From the NCBI GenBank assembly GCA_023402505.1, contig JAEYGD010000305.1:1-10150 (forward strand): a DNA stretch of 10,150 nucleotides. The letters are read 5' to 3'. This stretch comes from Actinomycetes bacterium. GTDB lineage: Bacteria; Actinomycetota; Actinomycetes; Mycobacteriales; Micromonosporaceae. The notes under the pieces are model-generated. The model was not told the origin of the DNA. It searched no databases and saw only the letters and a program-made list of their open reading frames with translations. Of this stretch, positions 1-5,941 are shown piece after piece. The translations under genes and the position numbers were made by a program. The number at the start of each line of letters is the position of its first letter. The first letter of the stretch is position 1.

Positions 1-12
1 GGTCAGTACCGG

Positions 13-32
13 CCGGTCGGTCGGCGGACCGG
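13..32 (-). terminator. Possible weak hairpin after the methyltransferase gene
   Basis: Directly after the minus-strand stop codon (33-35) an inverted repeat CCGGTC (13-18) / GACCGG (27-32) could form a 6-bp GC-only stem with an 8-nt loop. No T-run follows on the minus strand, so it does not fit a classical intrinsic terminator. Actinobacterial terminators often lack the T-run, but GC-rich 6-bp repeats also arise by chance here. Low confidence. Confidence 0.2.
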
Positions 33-638
33 TCAGTCGGCGGGCCGGCGGAGCAGGGTGACCGCGAAGTCGCTGTCCTCCCGCCAGGGGCGCAGGTCCC
101 AGGTGGCGAAACGGTGCTCGCGGCGCAGCCCGGCGACCGCCGCGTCGCCGTCGAAGTCGGCGAGCCGGTAGCCCCGGTCGACGCCGAAGCCGACCGCCAC
201 CACCCCGTCGGGCCGCAGGTGCGCGGCGATCCGGCGCAGCACGTCCGCCTCGGTGCCCGGTGCGACGAAGGCCATCACGTTGCCCGCCACCACCGCCGCG
301 TCGAACGGCTCCGGCTCGCCGGCGGCGGCCAGGTCCAGGTCGGCGAGGTCGGCGACGAGCCAGTGCGGACCCGGGTGATCGGCCCGGGCCGCCTCGATCA
401 GCGCCGGGTCGGCGTCGACGCCGACCACGGTGTGGCCGCGGGCGGCCAGCGCGGCGCCCACCCGGCCGGTGCCGCAGCCGGCGTCGAGGATCCGGGAGCC
501 CGGCGCCACCAACGCGTCCACCAGGCGGGCCTCACCGGCGAGGTCGGCGCCCTCGGCGGCGAGCCGGCGGAACCGGTCGATGTACCACTGGGAGTGCTCC
601 GGTCCGGTCTCGGTCACCCACCGCGTCGGCTTGCCCAT
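33..638 (-). CDS. Class I SAM-dependent methyltransferase
   Basis: A 201-residue cytoplasmic protein with the Rossmann-type SAM-binding core. Motif I is ILDAGCGTGRVG (residues 50-61). The acidic ribose-binding residue is in VVGVDAD (72-78). DLADL (97-101) follows, and a motif-IV-like FDAAVVAGNVMAF is at 112-124. The short, compact fold fits the Methyltransf_25/11 group, whose members act on varied small molecules or proteins; the substrate cannot be read from the sequence. The ATG at 638 is preferred over an in-frame ATG at 671. The upstream codons would encode a glycine/arginine-rich stretch overlapping a palindromic element, whereas a TACGGT box (650-645) lies 6 nt before the ATG at 638, suggesting a leaderless transcript. 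It follows the sugar-permease genes on the same strand, but the palindrome and 107-bp gap argue against one operon. Confidence 0.9.
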   Translation of the reverse strand: MGKPTRWVTETGPEHSQWYIDRFRRLAAEGADLAGEARLVDALVAPGSRILDAGCGTGRVGAALAARGHTVVGVDADPALIEAARADHPGPHWLVADLADLDLAAAGEPEPFDAAVVAGNVMAFVAPGTEADVLRRIAAHLRPDGVVAVGFGVDRGYRLADFDGDAAVAGLRREHRFATWDLRPWREDSDFAVTLLRRPAD

Positions 639-644
639 GCCGCC

Positions 645-650
645 ACCGTA
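645..650 (-). promoter_or_regulatory. Possible -10 box for leaderless methyltransferase transcript
   Basis: On the minus strand TACGGT (650-645) is followed by 6 nt and then the ATG at 638. This matches the actinobacterial TANNNT -10 element placed so that transcription starts at the A of the start codon. No convincing -35 hexamer is visible 16-18 nt upstream. No Shine-Dalgarno sequence sits at normal spacing (a GGGAGAGG run ends about 13 nt upstream). Prediction only. Confidence 0.35.
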
Positions 651-657
651 ACCTCTC

Positions 658-732
658 CCGCGATCTTGCACTTATGGCCCCCCGTATACGGCTTATGCAC
701 CCTATGTCAGGGCACGGAGTGCAAGATCGCGG
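658..732. repeat. 75-bp nested palindromic intergenic element
   Basis: A perfect 15-bp inverted repeat, CCGCGATCTTGCACT (658-672) against AGTGCAAGATCGCGG (718-732), encloses a 45-bp core. The core holds a perfect 10-bp palindrome CCGTATACGG (682-691), a short hairpin CCCT-ATGTC-AGGG (700-712) and two copies of CTTATG (671-676 and 692-697). It lies between the end of the sugar-permease gene and the start of the methyltransferase, and its AT-richer core stands out from the surroundings. Its structure resembles a REP/MITE-like intergenic repeat or a long-stem transcription terminator. No T-run follows the stem on either strand and no target-site duplication is evident. Motifs like the arm feel familiar from Micromonospora intergenic regions, but I could not check this. 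Confidence 0.75.
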
Positions 733-745
733 CGGAGGGGAGGGG

Positions 746-1612
746 TCAGCCCTTTTCGGCGCCGCTGGTCAGGCCCTCGGTGAGGAGGCGTTCGCTGGCG
801 AAGAAGAGGATCACGATGGGCAGGGTCAGGACGACCGAGCCGGCCATCAGCACGGTCTTGGGCACCTCGACACCGTCGGCGAGTTGGGCCAGGCCCAGCG
901 ACACCGTCCACCGGCCGGGTTTGTCGACGAGGAACAGCAGGGCGAAGAGGAACTCGTTCCAGGCGATCATGAAGTCGTACAGCGCCACCGCCATGATCGA
1001 GGGAGCGGCGAGCGGGAGGCTGACCCGGCGGATGACGCCCAGCCGGCCCGCACCGTCGATGGCGGCCGACTCCTCCAGGCTGACCGGGATGGTCTCGAAG
1101 TAGTTCTTCAGCATGTAGACCGAGACCGGCAGCGTCTGCGAGATGTAGACCAGGATCAGGCCGAACAGCGAACCGCGCAGCCCGGCCCGGGTGAAGACCA
1201 CGAACAACGGGATCGCGATGACGATCGACGGGAACAGGTAGACCGCCAGGAACAGGAAGTGCACCTGGCGGCGGCCGAAGAACCGCAGCCGGGAGACGGC
1301 GTACGCGCCGGGAATCGACACCAGCAGGGTGAGCAGTGTGGCGGCGACAGCGACCAACCCGCTGTTGCGCATGAAGGTGAGGAAGCCCTGGCCGCCGTCC
1401 TCGGTGGACTTCAGGACCTCGGCGTACGTGCTGACGGTCAGCTCGCCCAGACCCACCACCAGCGATCCGGGGTCGAGCAGAAGGCGCTCGATGGGGCGTA
1501 CCGAGAGCACCAGCATGTAGTAGAACGGGAAGACGGTGACCAGCAGGAAAACAGCGATCACCAGCCGGCGCAGCCACCGCAGGCTCACCGTCTCGATCCG
1601 GTCGCGGTCCAT
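746..1612 (-). CDS. Carbohydrate ABC transporter permease, MalG type
   Basis: A 288-residue inner-membrane protein of the MalG/CUT1 permease family, forming half of the membrane channel of a sugar importer. A first hydrophobic segment lies at about residues 17-38, followed by further segments around 85-107, 118-140, 150-167, 203-228 and 256-273. The cytoplasmic EAA loop that docks the ATPase is clear: EESAAIDGAGRLG at 180-192 with LP at 199-200. The C-terminus is short and polar, as usual. The ATG at 1612 overlaps the upstream permease stop by one base (TGATG), and a GGAGG motif lies 4 nt before it. An adjacent ATG at 1615 is possible but would leave only one base after the Shine-Dalgarno. 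It is translationally coupled to the MalF-type gene. No ATPase gene follows it. Confidence 0.95.
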   Translation of the reverse strand: MDRDRIETVSLRWLRRLVIAVFLLVTVFPFYYMLVLSVRPIERLLLDPGSLVVGLGELTVSTYAEVLKSTEDGGQGFLTFMRNSGLVAVAATLLTLLVSIPGAYAVSRLRFFGRRQVHFLFLAVYLFPSIVIAIPLFVVFTRAGLRGSLFGLILVYISQTLPVSVYMLKNYFETIPVSLEESAAIDGAGRLGVIRRVSLPLAAPSIMAVALYDFMIAWNEFLFALLFLVDKPGRWTVSLGLAQLADGVEVPKTVLMAGSVVLTLPIVILFFASERLLTEGLTSGAEKG

Positions 1613-2574
1613 CATCCCTCCCGCCGGGCGCCGAAGAAACGCAGGTAGATCACGACGAAGACGATGAGCACGACAGCCAGCACCACGGCCTGGGCCGCCG
1701 CCGCGCCGATGTCGGTACGCGCGGTCAGGAACTCGTAGACCCGCACGCTGACCACCTCGGTGCCGGCCGCGCCCCCGGTGAGCAGGTAGACGTCGTCGAA
1801 CTTGTTGAACGTCATGATGAAGCGCAGCACGCCGAGCAGGGCGATCACCGGCAGCAGCTGCGGCAGCAGGATGTGCCGGAACCGCTGCGTCGGCGTGGCA
1901 CCGTCGACCAGGGCGGCCTCCTCCAGGTCGCCGGGCACCGCCTGGAGCCGGGCCAGCAGGAACAGGAACGCGAACGGGAAGTACCGCCACGCCTCGAACG
2001 CGATGACGGTGGCCAGGGCGGTGGACTCCTGGGACAGGAACGGCACGGGCGCGTCCCAGCCGAGGAACCGCTGCCCCCAGTCGTTGACCACGCCGAGCTG
2101 CGGGTCGAGCATGACCTGCCACACGAAGGTGACCGCGACCACCGGCGCCACGTACGGCAGCAGCATCGACGCCCGGACCAGGGTGCGGCCCCGGAACGGC
2201 CGGCGGACCACCAGTGCGGCCACCAGGCCCAGCGCGATCGAACCGGCGGTGGCGCCGACGCTGTAGACGAGGGTGGTCCACAACGTGCCGGCGAAACCGG
2301 GGGTGTTGAGCACCCGTTCGATGTTGTCGAGGGTGAACTCGCCGAACAGGCCGGTGCGGCGCAACGTGGCGAGTCGTACCCGCTGGAAGGCCAGCACCAC
2401 CGTCCAGACGATCGGGATGCCGATGACCGCGACCACGACGAGCAGCGTCGGCGCGACCAGCGCGAGCCCGGCGCGGGACTCGCGCTGCCGGAGCGTGACC
2501 GGCCCACGGCGGCGGGCCGGGGCCGGCCGCTCCCGGGTGGGGGAGCGGCCGGTGCCCGGGGCGGCGGTCGTCAA
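1612..2574 (-). CDS. Carbohydrate ABC transporter permease, MalF type
   Basis: A 320-residue inner-membrane permease, partner of the MalG-type protein encoded downstream. After a basic, proline-rich N-terminal tail (1-33) there are about six hydrophobic segments: roughly 36-63, 97-123, 136-156, 187-210, 238-255 and 292-314. The EAA motif DLEEAALVDGATPTQRF (217-232) with LP at 237-238 is close to consensus, as expected for CUT1 sugar importers. The start is a TTG at 2574 whose bases overlap the stop of the binding-protein gene by 4 nt (TTGA). AGGGG lies 4 nt upstream, and no better ATG or GTG exists near the N-terminus, so coupled translation on TTG is the best reading. The substrate is probably an oligosaccharide or glycoside given the neighbours, but permeases do not reveal it. 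Confidence 0.94.
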   Translation of the reverse strand: MTTAAPGTGRSPTRERPAPARRRGPVTLRQRESRAGLALVAPTLLVVVAVIGIPIVWTVVLAFQRVRLATLRRTGLFGEFTLDNIERVLNTPGFAGTLWTTLVYSVGATAGSIALGLVAALVVRRPFRGRTLVRASMLLPYVAPVVAVTFVWQVMLDPQLGVVNDWGQRFLGWDAPVPFLSQESTALATVIAFEAWRYFPFAFLFLLARLQAVPGDLEEAALVDGATPTQRFRHILLPQLLPVIALLGVLRFIMTFNKFDDVYLLTGGAAGTEVVSVRVYEFLTARTDIGAAAAQAVVLAVVLIVFVVIYLRFFGARREG

Positions 2575-3965
2575 TTGACCCCTGCCTTGATCGCCTCGAC
2601 GTCCTTCTGGGCGCGGCCGGCCGCCGCGGCGGCGTCGGACCTGCCGGAGACGGCATCGTTGAGCGCCTTGGGTACCGGCAGCTCACCGAGGATCGCCCCG
2701 ACGAGCTTGCCCTGGCCCTGGGTCAGGCCCCAGCGCTGGAATGTGTCCGGGCTGCGCCGCAGGCCGGCGAGCACCTCCTGGCCGTAGACCTCGGCGAGCG
2801 GTTTCTTGGCGTCCACCCCGGCCGGGCTGGTGTTCCACGCGGTGAGGAACTTCTCCGCCTCCCCCGCGGTGCCGGTGCGGACCGGGAACCGCCCCTCCGG
2901 GGACATCCCGAACCAGCGCGGGTACGCCTCGTCCATCAGGTACTCCACGAAGGACGTCGCCGGTTCCTCGGCGGCACCGTCGAGCACCGCCCAGGAGCTG
3001 ATCTCGCCGTACTGGGCCGGCTCGGTGCCGTTCGGGCCCTTGATGGCGGTGACGAAGCCGCTGTTCTTCGCGAGGAACGTCGGGTCGGCCTGGCACTGCG
3101 GGCAGGTGGGCTTGGCGTCGTTGCGCAGGCCGGCCAGCTCGTCGAGGATGAACGGTGACCAGATCAGCATGGCCGCCTTGCCGGCGAAGTAGGTGGCCCG
3201 CGTCGTGTCGACGTCCTGAGCGCCCTTGACCGAGTGGTTGCGCATCAGGTCGCCGTAGAACCGGAACGCCTCGACGCACTCCGGGGAGTTCAACGTGACC
3301 GCGCCGGAGCTGTCGGCGAGCTGGCAGTTGTTGGCCAGGGCCAGGTGCTCGAAGGTCTGCTGGGTGAAGACGTCGCCGGGGGCGGTCGCCGCGGTGATGC
3401 CGGCGACGCCGCCGGTGTTCAGCCGTGCCGCCGCGGCGGCGATCCTTTCGTACGTGTCGGGCACCGCCAGGCCGGCGGCCTGGAAGAGGTCCTTGCGGTA
3501 GACGAGGAGTTGTCCCCATCCGTCGCTGGGAACGGCGAGTTGCCGGTCGCCGTCGGCGGTCAGTTCCAGTGCCCGTGGCGAGAACGTCTGCCGCCCGAGT
3601 TTCTCGACGACCTCCGCGTTCGCCGAGGGGTGCAGCAGTTCGTCGCTCGCGAGGGTGCGTACGCCGGCCAGTGGGACGGCCCCGACGACGTCGGGTAGTT
3701 CCCCGGCGGCGGCGCTGGAGGCGATCAGGGCGGGGAACTGGTTCTCGTTGAGGGTGACCAGCTCCACCTGGATGCCGGTCTTCGCGGTGAAGTCCGCGAC
3801 GATCGCCTTGGTGGCGGTGACCCGGTCGGCCACGTCCTCCAGGCTCCACACGGTGATCTTCTTGCTGTCGTCTCCGGACTTGTCGTCGCCGCAGGCCAGC
3901 AGGCTGGCACCGGTTAGTGCGAGGATCATCGTGGCGGCGAGTGTCCGCATCGGAGGTGTCGACAT
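2571..3965 (-). CDS. Extracellular sugar-binding lipoprotein of the ABC importer
   Basis: A 464-residue solute-binding protein of family 1 (MalE-like). The N-terminus is a lipoprotein signal: basic residue at 7, hydrophobic stretch 9-24, and lipobox LLAC with Cys25 as the lipidated residue, followed by a charged linker (26-36). The mature part starts KITVWSLED and continues with the typical features of this family, such as NENQFPALIASSAAAGELPDV (74-94) and AGKAAMLIWSPF (261-272). A CPQC pair (288-291) is an unusual extra that could form a disulfide. The ATG at 3965 is chosen because AGGAG lies 8 nt upstream. An in-frame ATG at 3992 has no ribosome-binding site and would add residues before the signal peptide. 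It is first in the transporter operon, overlaps the MalF-type gene and is transcribed divergently from the catabolic genes. The ligand is unknown. Confidence 0.94.
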   Translation of the reverse strand: MSTPPMRTLAATMILALTGASLLACGDDKSGDDSKKITVWSLEDVADRVTATKAIVADFTAKTGIQVELVTLNENQFPALIASSAAAGELPDVVGAVPLAGVRTLASDELLHPSANAEVVEKLGRQTFSPRALELTADGDRQLAVPSDGWGQLLVYRKDLFQAAGLAVPDTYERIAAAAARLNTGGVAGITAATAPGDVFTQQTFEHLALANNCQLADSSGAVTLNSPECVEAFRFYGDLMRNHSVKGAQDVDTTRATYFAGKAAMLIWSPFILDELAGLRNDAKPTCPQCQADPTFLAKNSGFVTAIKGPNGTEPAQYGEISSWAVLDGAAEEPATSFVEYLMDEAYPRWFGMSPEGRFPVRTGTAGEAEKFLTAWNTSPAGVDAKKPLAEVYGQEVLAGLRRSPDTFQRWGLTQGQGKLVGAILGELPVPKALNDAVSGRSDAAAAAGRAQKDVEAIKAGVN

Positions 3966-4011
3966 CGGTGGCACTCCTCTCGAAGGGTACATGACGGATT
4001 CAACGCCTTCG

Positions 4012-4021
4012 ATTGATCAAT
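4012..4021. promoter_or_regulatory. Candidate operator palindrome
   Basis: The perfect 10-bp palindrome ATTGATCAAT lies in the divergent promoter region, inside the spacer of the tentative leftward promoter. A repressor bound here could block binding-protein transcription and might also affect the rightward operon. It lacks the central CG typical of many LacI-family sites, so the regulator class is uncertain. Confidence 0.35.
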
Positions 4022-4023
4022 TA

Positions 4024-4045
4024 CAAGACATATGGCCATTTCTTG
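4024..4045. promoter_or_regulatory. Candidate imperfect operator palindrome
   Basis: CAAGA (4024-4028) and TCTTG (4041-4045) are inverted, with a further AT/AT match inside and 7 of 11 pairs complementary overall. It sits just before the TAGAAT box of the rightward operon, a normal place for an operator. No second copy was found elsewhere in the window to support it. Confidence 0.25.
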
Positions 4046-4056
4046 ACCTAGAATGG

Positions 4057-4097
4057 AACCCAGTGCTACCGGGATGTGACTCATGGTCAACTGGGTT
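4057..4097 (+). promoter_or_regulatory. Possible mRNA hairpin around the dehydrogenase start
   Basis: AACCCAGT (4057-4064) and ACTGGGTT (4090-4097) are perfect inverted repeats that would put the weak GGGA ribosome-binding site and the ATG at 4083 in a 25-nt loop. It could tune translation if the transcript starts upstream of 4057, or it could be a DNA-level operator. The loop is long and an 8-bp match may be chance. Confidence 0.3.
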
Positions 4098-5126
4098 GTC
4101 TCGCTGGCCGGGCCGCGCCAGATCAGCCTCCGGCCCTGCCCCCCGGATCCGCTCGGCCCCGGCCAGGTCCGCGTCCGCACCTGCTACTCCGGCATCTCGG
4201 CGGGCACCGAACTCACCCTCTACCGCGGCAGCAACCCCCGCCTGAGCAAGGACTGGGACGACACCAGCCGCATGTTCGTCCCCCGGCAGGCCGCCGTGCC
4301 GTACCCACTGGTCGGCTTCGGCTACGAGGAGGTCGGCGAGATCGTCGAGGTGGCCGACGACGTGACCGGCCGCAGACCCGGGCAGGTGGTCTGGGGCATC
4401 TGGGGACACCGGGCCGAGGCCGTCCTGCCCGCCGCCGCGGTGCACCCCCTGCCCGCCGGTCTCGACCCCCTCGCCGCCGTCTTCGCCCGTCCCGGAGCCA
4501 TCGCGCTCACCGCCGTCCTCGCGGCGGACCTGCACCTCGGCGACTGGGTGGGCGTCTTCGGCCAGGGCGTCATCGGCCTGCTCGCCACCCGCCTCGCGGT
4601 GCTCTCCGGCGCCCGCGTGGTGGCCGTCGACCGGATGCCCACCCGGCTCGCGCACGCCACCCGGCACGGCGCCCGGCTCGTCGTCGACGCCGCCACCGAG
4701 TCCGCCGCCGCCGTGCTGCGACACGCCACCGGCGGACGCGGCGCCGACGTCTGCCTCGAGCTGTCCGGGGCGTACCCGGCGCTGCACGAGGCGATCCGCG
4801 CCACCACCCACGCCGGTCGCGTCGTGGCCGCCGGCTTCTACCAGGGCCAGGCCGACGGGCTCGGCCTCGGCGAGGAGTTCCACCACAACCGCATCCAGCT
4901 GGTGGCGGCCCAGGTCTCCGGGCCGACCCCGGCGCCCGGCCTGGCCGGCCGGTGGACCGGAGCGCGGGTCGCACACACCTTCATGGACCTGGTGGCCGAG
5001 GGCAGCGTCGACCCGCTGCCGCTGGTGAGCCACGTCGTGGAGGCGGGCGCGGTGGCCGACGCGCTCGCGCTGCTCGACCGCGGTGACGGGGACGTCCTCC
5101 AAGTAGTCCTGAGGTTCCGACCATGA
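4083..5126 (+). CDS. Medium-chain dehydrogenase, zinc-ADH-like, YcjQ-type
   Basis: A 347-residue medium-chain dehydrogenase/reductase (MDR). The N-terminal GroES-like domain covers about 1-150 and the Rossmann domain about 150-290. The dinucleotide motif is GQGVIG (160-165), with Asp183 after the second strand favouring NAD over NADP. The usual catalytic zinc ligands are missing: ISAGTE has Ser39 where Cys is expected, and GYE (80-82) replaces GHE. The four-cysteine structural zinc lobe is also absent. SGISAGTE, MFVPRQA and the EEFHHNR region recall the BchC/YcjQ-like branch; E. coli YcjQ oxidises the 3-hydroxyl of gulosides. A similar role on a sugar or glycoside is inferred from context. 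The ATG at 4083 has only a weak GGGA upstream; an ATG at 4074 runs straight into TGA. It is first gene of the catabolic operon and overlaps the next by ATGA. Confidence 0.9.
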   Translation: MVNWVVSLAGPRQISLRPCPPDPLGPGQVRVRTCYSGISAGTELTLYRGSNPRLSKDWDDTSRMFVPRQAAVPYPLVGFGYEEVGEIVEVADDVTGRRPGQVVWGIWGHRAEAVLPAAAVHPLPAGLDPLAAVFARPGAIALTAVLAADLHLGDWVGVFGQGVIGLLATRLAVLSGARVVAVDRMPTRLAHATRHGARLVVDAATESAAAVLRHATGGRGADVCLELSGAYPALHEAIRATTHAGRVVAAGFYQGQADGLGLGEEFHHNRIQLVAAQVSGPTPAPGLAGRWTGARVAHTFMDLVAEGSVDPLPLVSHVVEAGAVADALALLDRGDGDVLQVVLRFRP

Positions 5127-5941
5127 CCATCCCACTGGCCTGCCAGGAGCAGCTCCTGCCGGGCGACGACCTGATCCGCAAGTACGCCCTCGCCGCCGCG
5201 CTCGGCTACCAGGGCATCGAGCTGCGTGGACGCGGCGACCTCGCCCTCGCGCGCCGGCTACCCGAACTGCGCCGGGCCCGCGCCGCCGGCGTGCTGCTGC
5301 CCACCGTGTGCGTCGAGATGGACCACTTCATCGGCGACTTCGACCCGGAACGCTCGCGCGACGCCGTCCGCAACCTCCGCTCACAGCTGTCGGTGATCGC
5401 CGAGATCGGCGGCATCGGCGTGATGACACCGGCCTCGTGGGGCATGTTCTCCCGCCGGCTGCCGCCGTTCGAGCCACCCCGGTCCCCGGCCGGCGACCGG
5501 CAGGTACTCCTCGACGCCCTCGGCGAACTGGGCGAGCACGCCCGCGCCGAGGGCGTCACCCTGTTCCTCGAACCGCTCAACCGGTACGAGGACCACATGG
5601 TGAACCGGCTCGACGAGGCCGCCGCGCTCTGCGCGGCCGTCGGGCTGCCCTCGGTCCGGGTGGTCGCCGACACGTTCCACATGAACATCGAGGAGGACGA
5701 CGTCCACGCGGCCCTGCGCGCGGTCGCGCCGTACCTCGGGCACGTGCAGGTCAGCGACTCCAACCGGTACCAGCCGGGCGCGGGCCACCTGCACTGGCCG
5801 GCGCTGCTGCGCACCCTGCACGAGATCGGCTACCCCGGCTGGCTGGCCCTGGAGTGCCGCCTACGCGGCGACCCGGTCCGTGCCCTGCAGCAGGCCGCCA
5901 CCGTGCTGCGCCGCGCCCAGCCGCACCGGGCGGCCGCATGA
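5123..5941 (+). CDS. TIM-barrel sugar (phosphate) isomerase/epimerase
   Basis: A 272-residue protein of the xylose-isomerase-like TIM-barrel superfamily (AP endonuclease 2 fold: IolE/IolI, hydroxypyruvate isomerase, D-tagatose 3-epimerase, YcjR). The metal-binding and catalytic positions are all present: Glu150 in LEPLNRYE, Asp183 and His186 in DTFHMNIEE, His207 in HVQVSDSNRYQPG, and Glu244 in ALECR. It should therefore be an active divalent-metal isomerase or epimerase. In this context it may epimerise or isomerise the keto-sugar made by the preceding dehydrogenase, as YcjR does with 3-keto-gulosides. A hydroxypyruvate isomerase or an inosose-type role is also possible. The ATG overlaps the upstream stop (ATGA), with GAGG about 8 nt before it, and the gene overlaps the glycoside hydrolase gene in the same way, so all three are co-translated. 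There is no signal peptide. Confidence 0.92.
   Translation: MTIPLACQEQLLPGDDLIRKYALAAALGYQGIELRGRGDLALARRLPELRRARAAGVLLPTVCVEMDHFIGDFDPERSRDAVRNLRSQLSVIAEIGGIGVMTPASWGMFSRRLPPFEPPRSPAGDRQVLLDALGELGEHARAEGVTLFLEPLNRYEDHMVNRLDEAAALCAAVGLPSVRVVADTFHMNIEEDDVHAALRAVAPYLGHVQVSDSNRYQPGAGHLHWPALLRTLHEIGYPGWLALECRLRGDPVRALQQAATVLRRAQPHRAAA

Larger units (their letters stand above)
3966..4082. promoter_or_regulatory. Divergent promoter/operator region between transporter and catabolic operons
   Basis: This 117-bp gap is markedly more AT-rich than the rest of the window and must hold the promoters of both divergent operons. Visible elements are a perfect palindrome ATTGATCAAT (4012-4021) and an imperfect 22-bp palindrome CAAGA..TCTTG (4024-4045, 7 of 11 pairs matching). 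Rightward there is a TAGAAT box (4049-4054) with a poor upstream AAGACA (4025-4030). Leftward there is TTGTAA (4026-4021), then 17 nt, then TTGAAT (4003-3998). The palindromes are plausible operators for a sugar-responsive repressor such as a LacI- or GntR-family protein, but no regulator is encoded here. Promoter assignments are tentative. Confidence 0.6.

Noticed and set aside
1..50. GGTCAGT repeated at 1-7 and 31-37 with GGTCGG runs between
   Set aside because: Short and low-complexity in a very GC-rich sequence. It is not enough to call a tandem repeat or array.
639..671. Earlier methyltransferase start at ATG 671
   Set aside because: It would add a Gly/Arg-rich 11-residue tail encoded inside the left arm and flank of the palindromic element, with no ribosome-binding site.
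260..1648. Long plus-strand ORF of 462 codons
   Set aside because: It is antisense to the methyltransferase and MalG-type permease, is composed of Arg/Pro/Gly/Asp/Gln-rich low-complexity sequence and matches no family. It is a GC-bias shadow.
746..2686. Extending the MalG-type permease upstream to a 646-residue fusion
   Set aside because: The same frame stays open through the MalF-type gene, but the extra N-terminal part is low-complexity and out of frame with the real MalF protein. The GGAGG site and TGATG junction mark the true start near 1612.
4012..4045. tRNA, riboswitch or attachment site in the AT-rich gap
   Set aside because: The gap is too short, has no tRNA cloverleaf or known riboswitch core, and no recombinase gene or second repeat copy is present. 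It is better explained as promoters and operators.
5308..5937. N-terminal extension of the glycoside hydrolase by about 210 residues
   Set aside because: The open frame upstream of 5938 is Arg/Pro/Gly-rich and overlaps the well-supported TIM-barrel gene. The ATG at 5938 with ATGA overlap begins just before the conserved hydrolase sequence.
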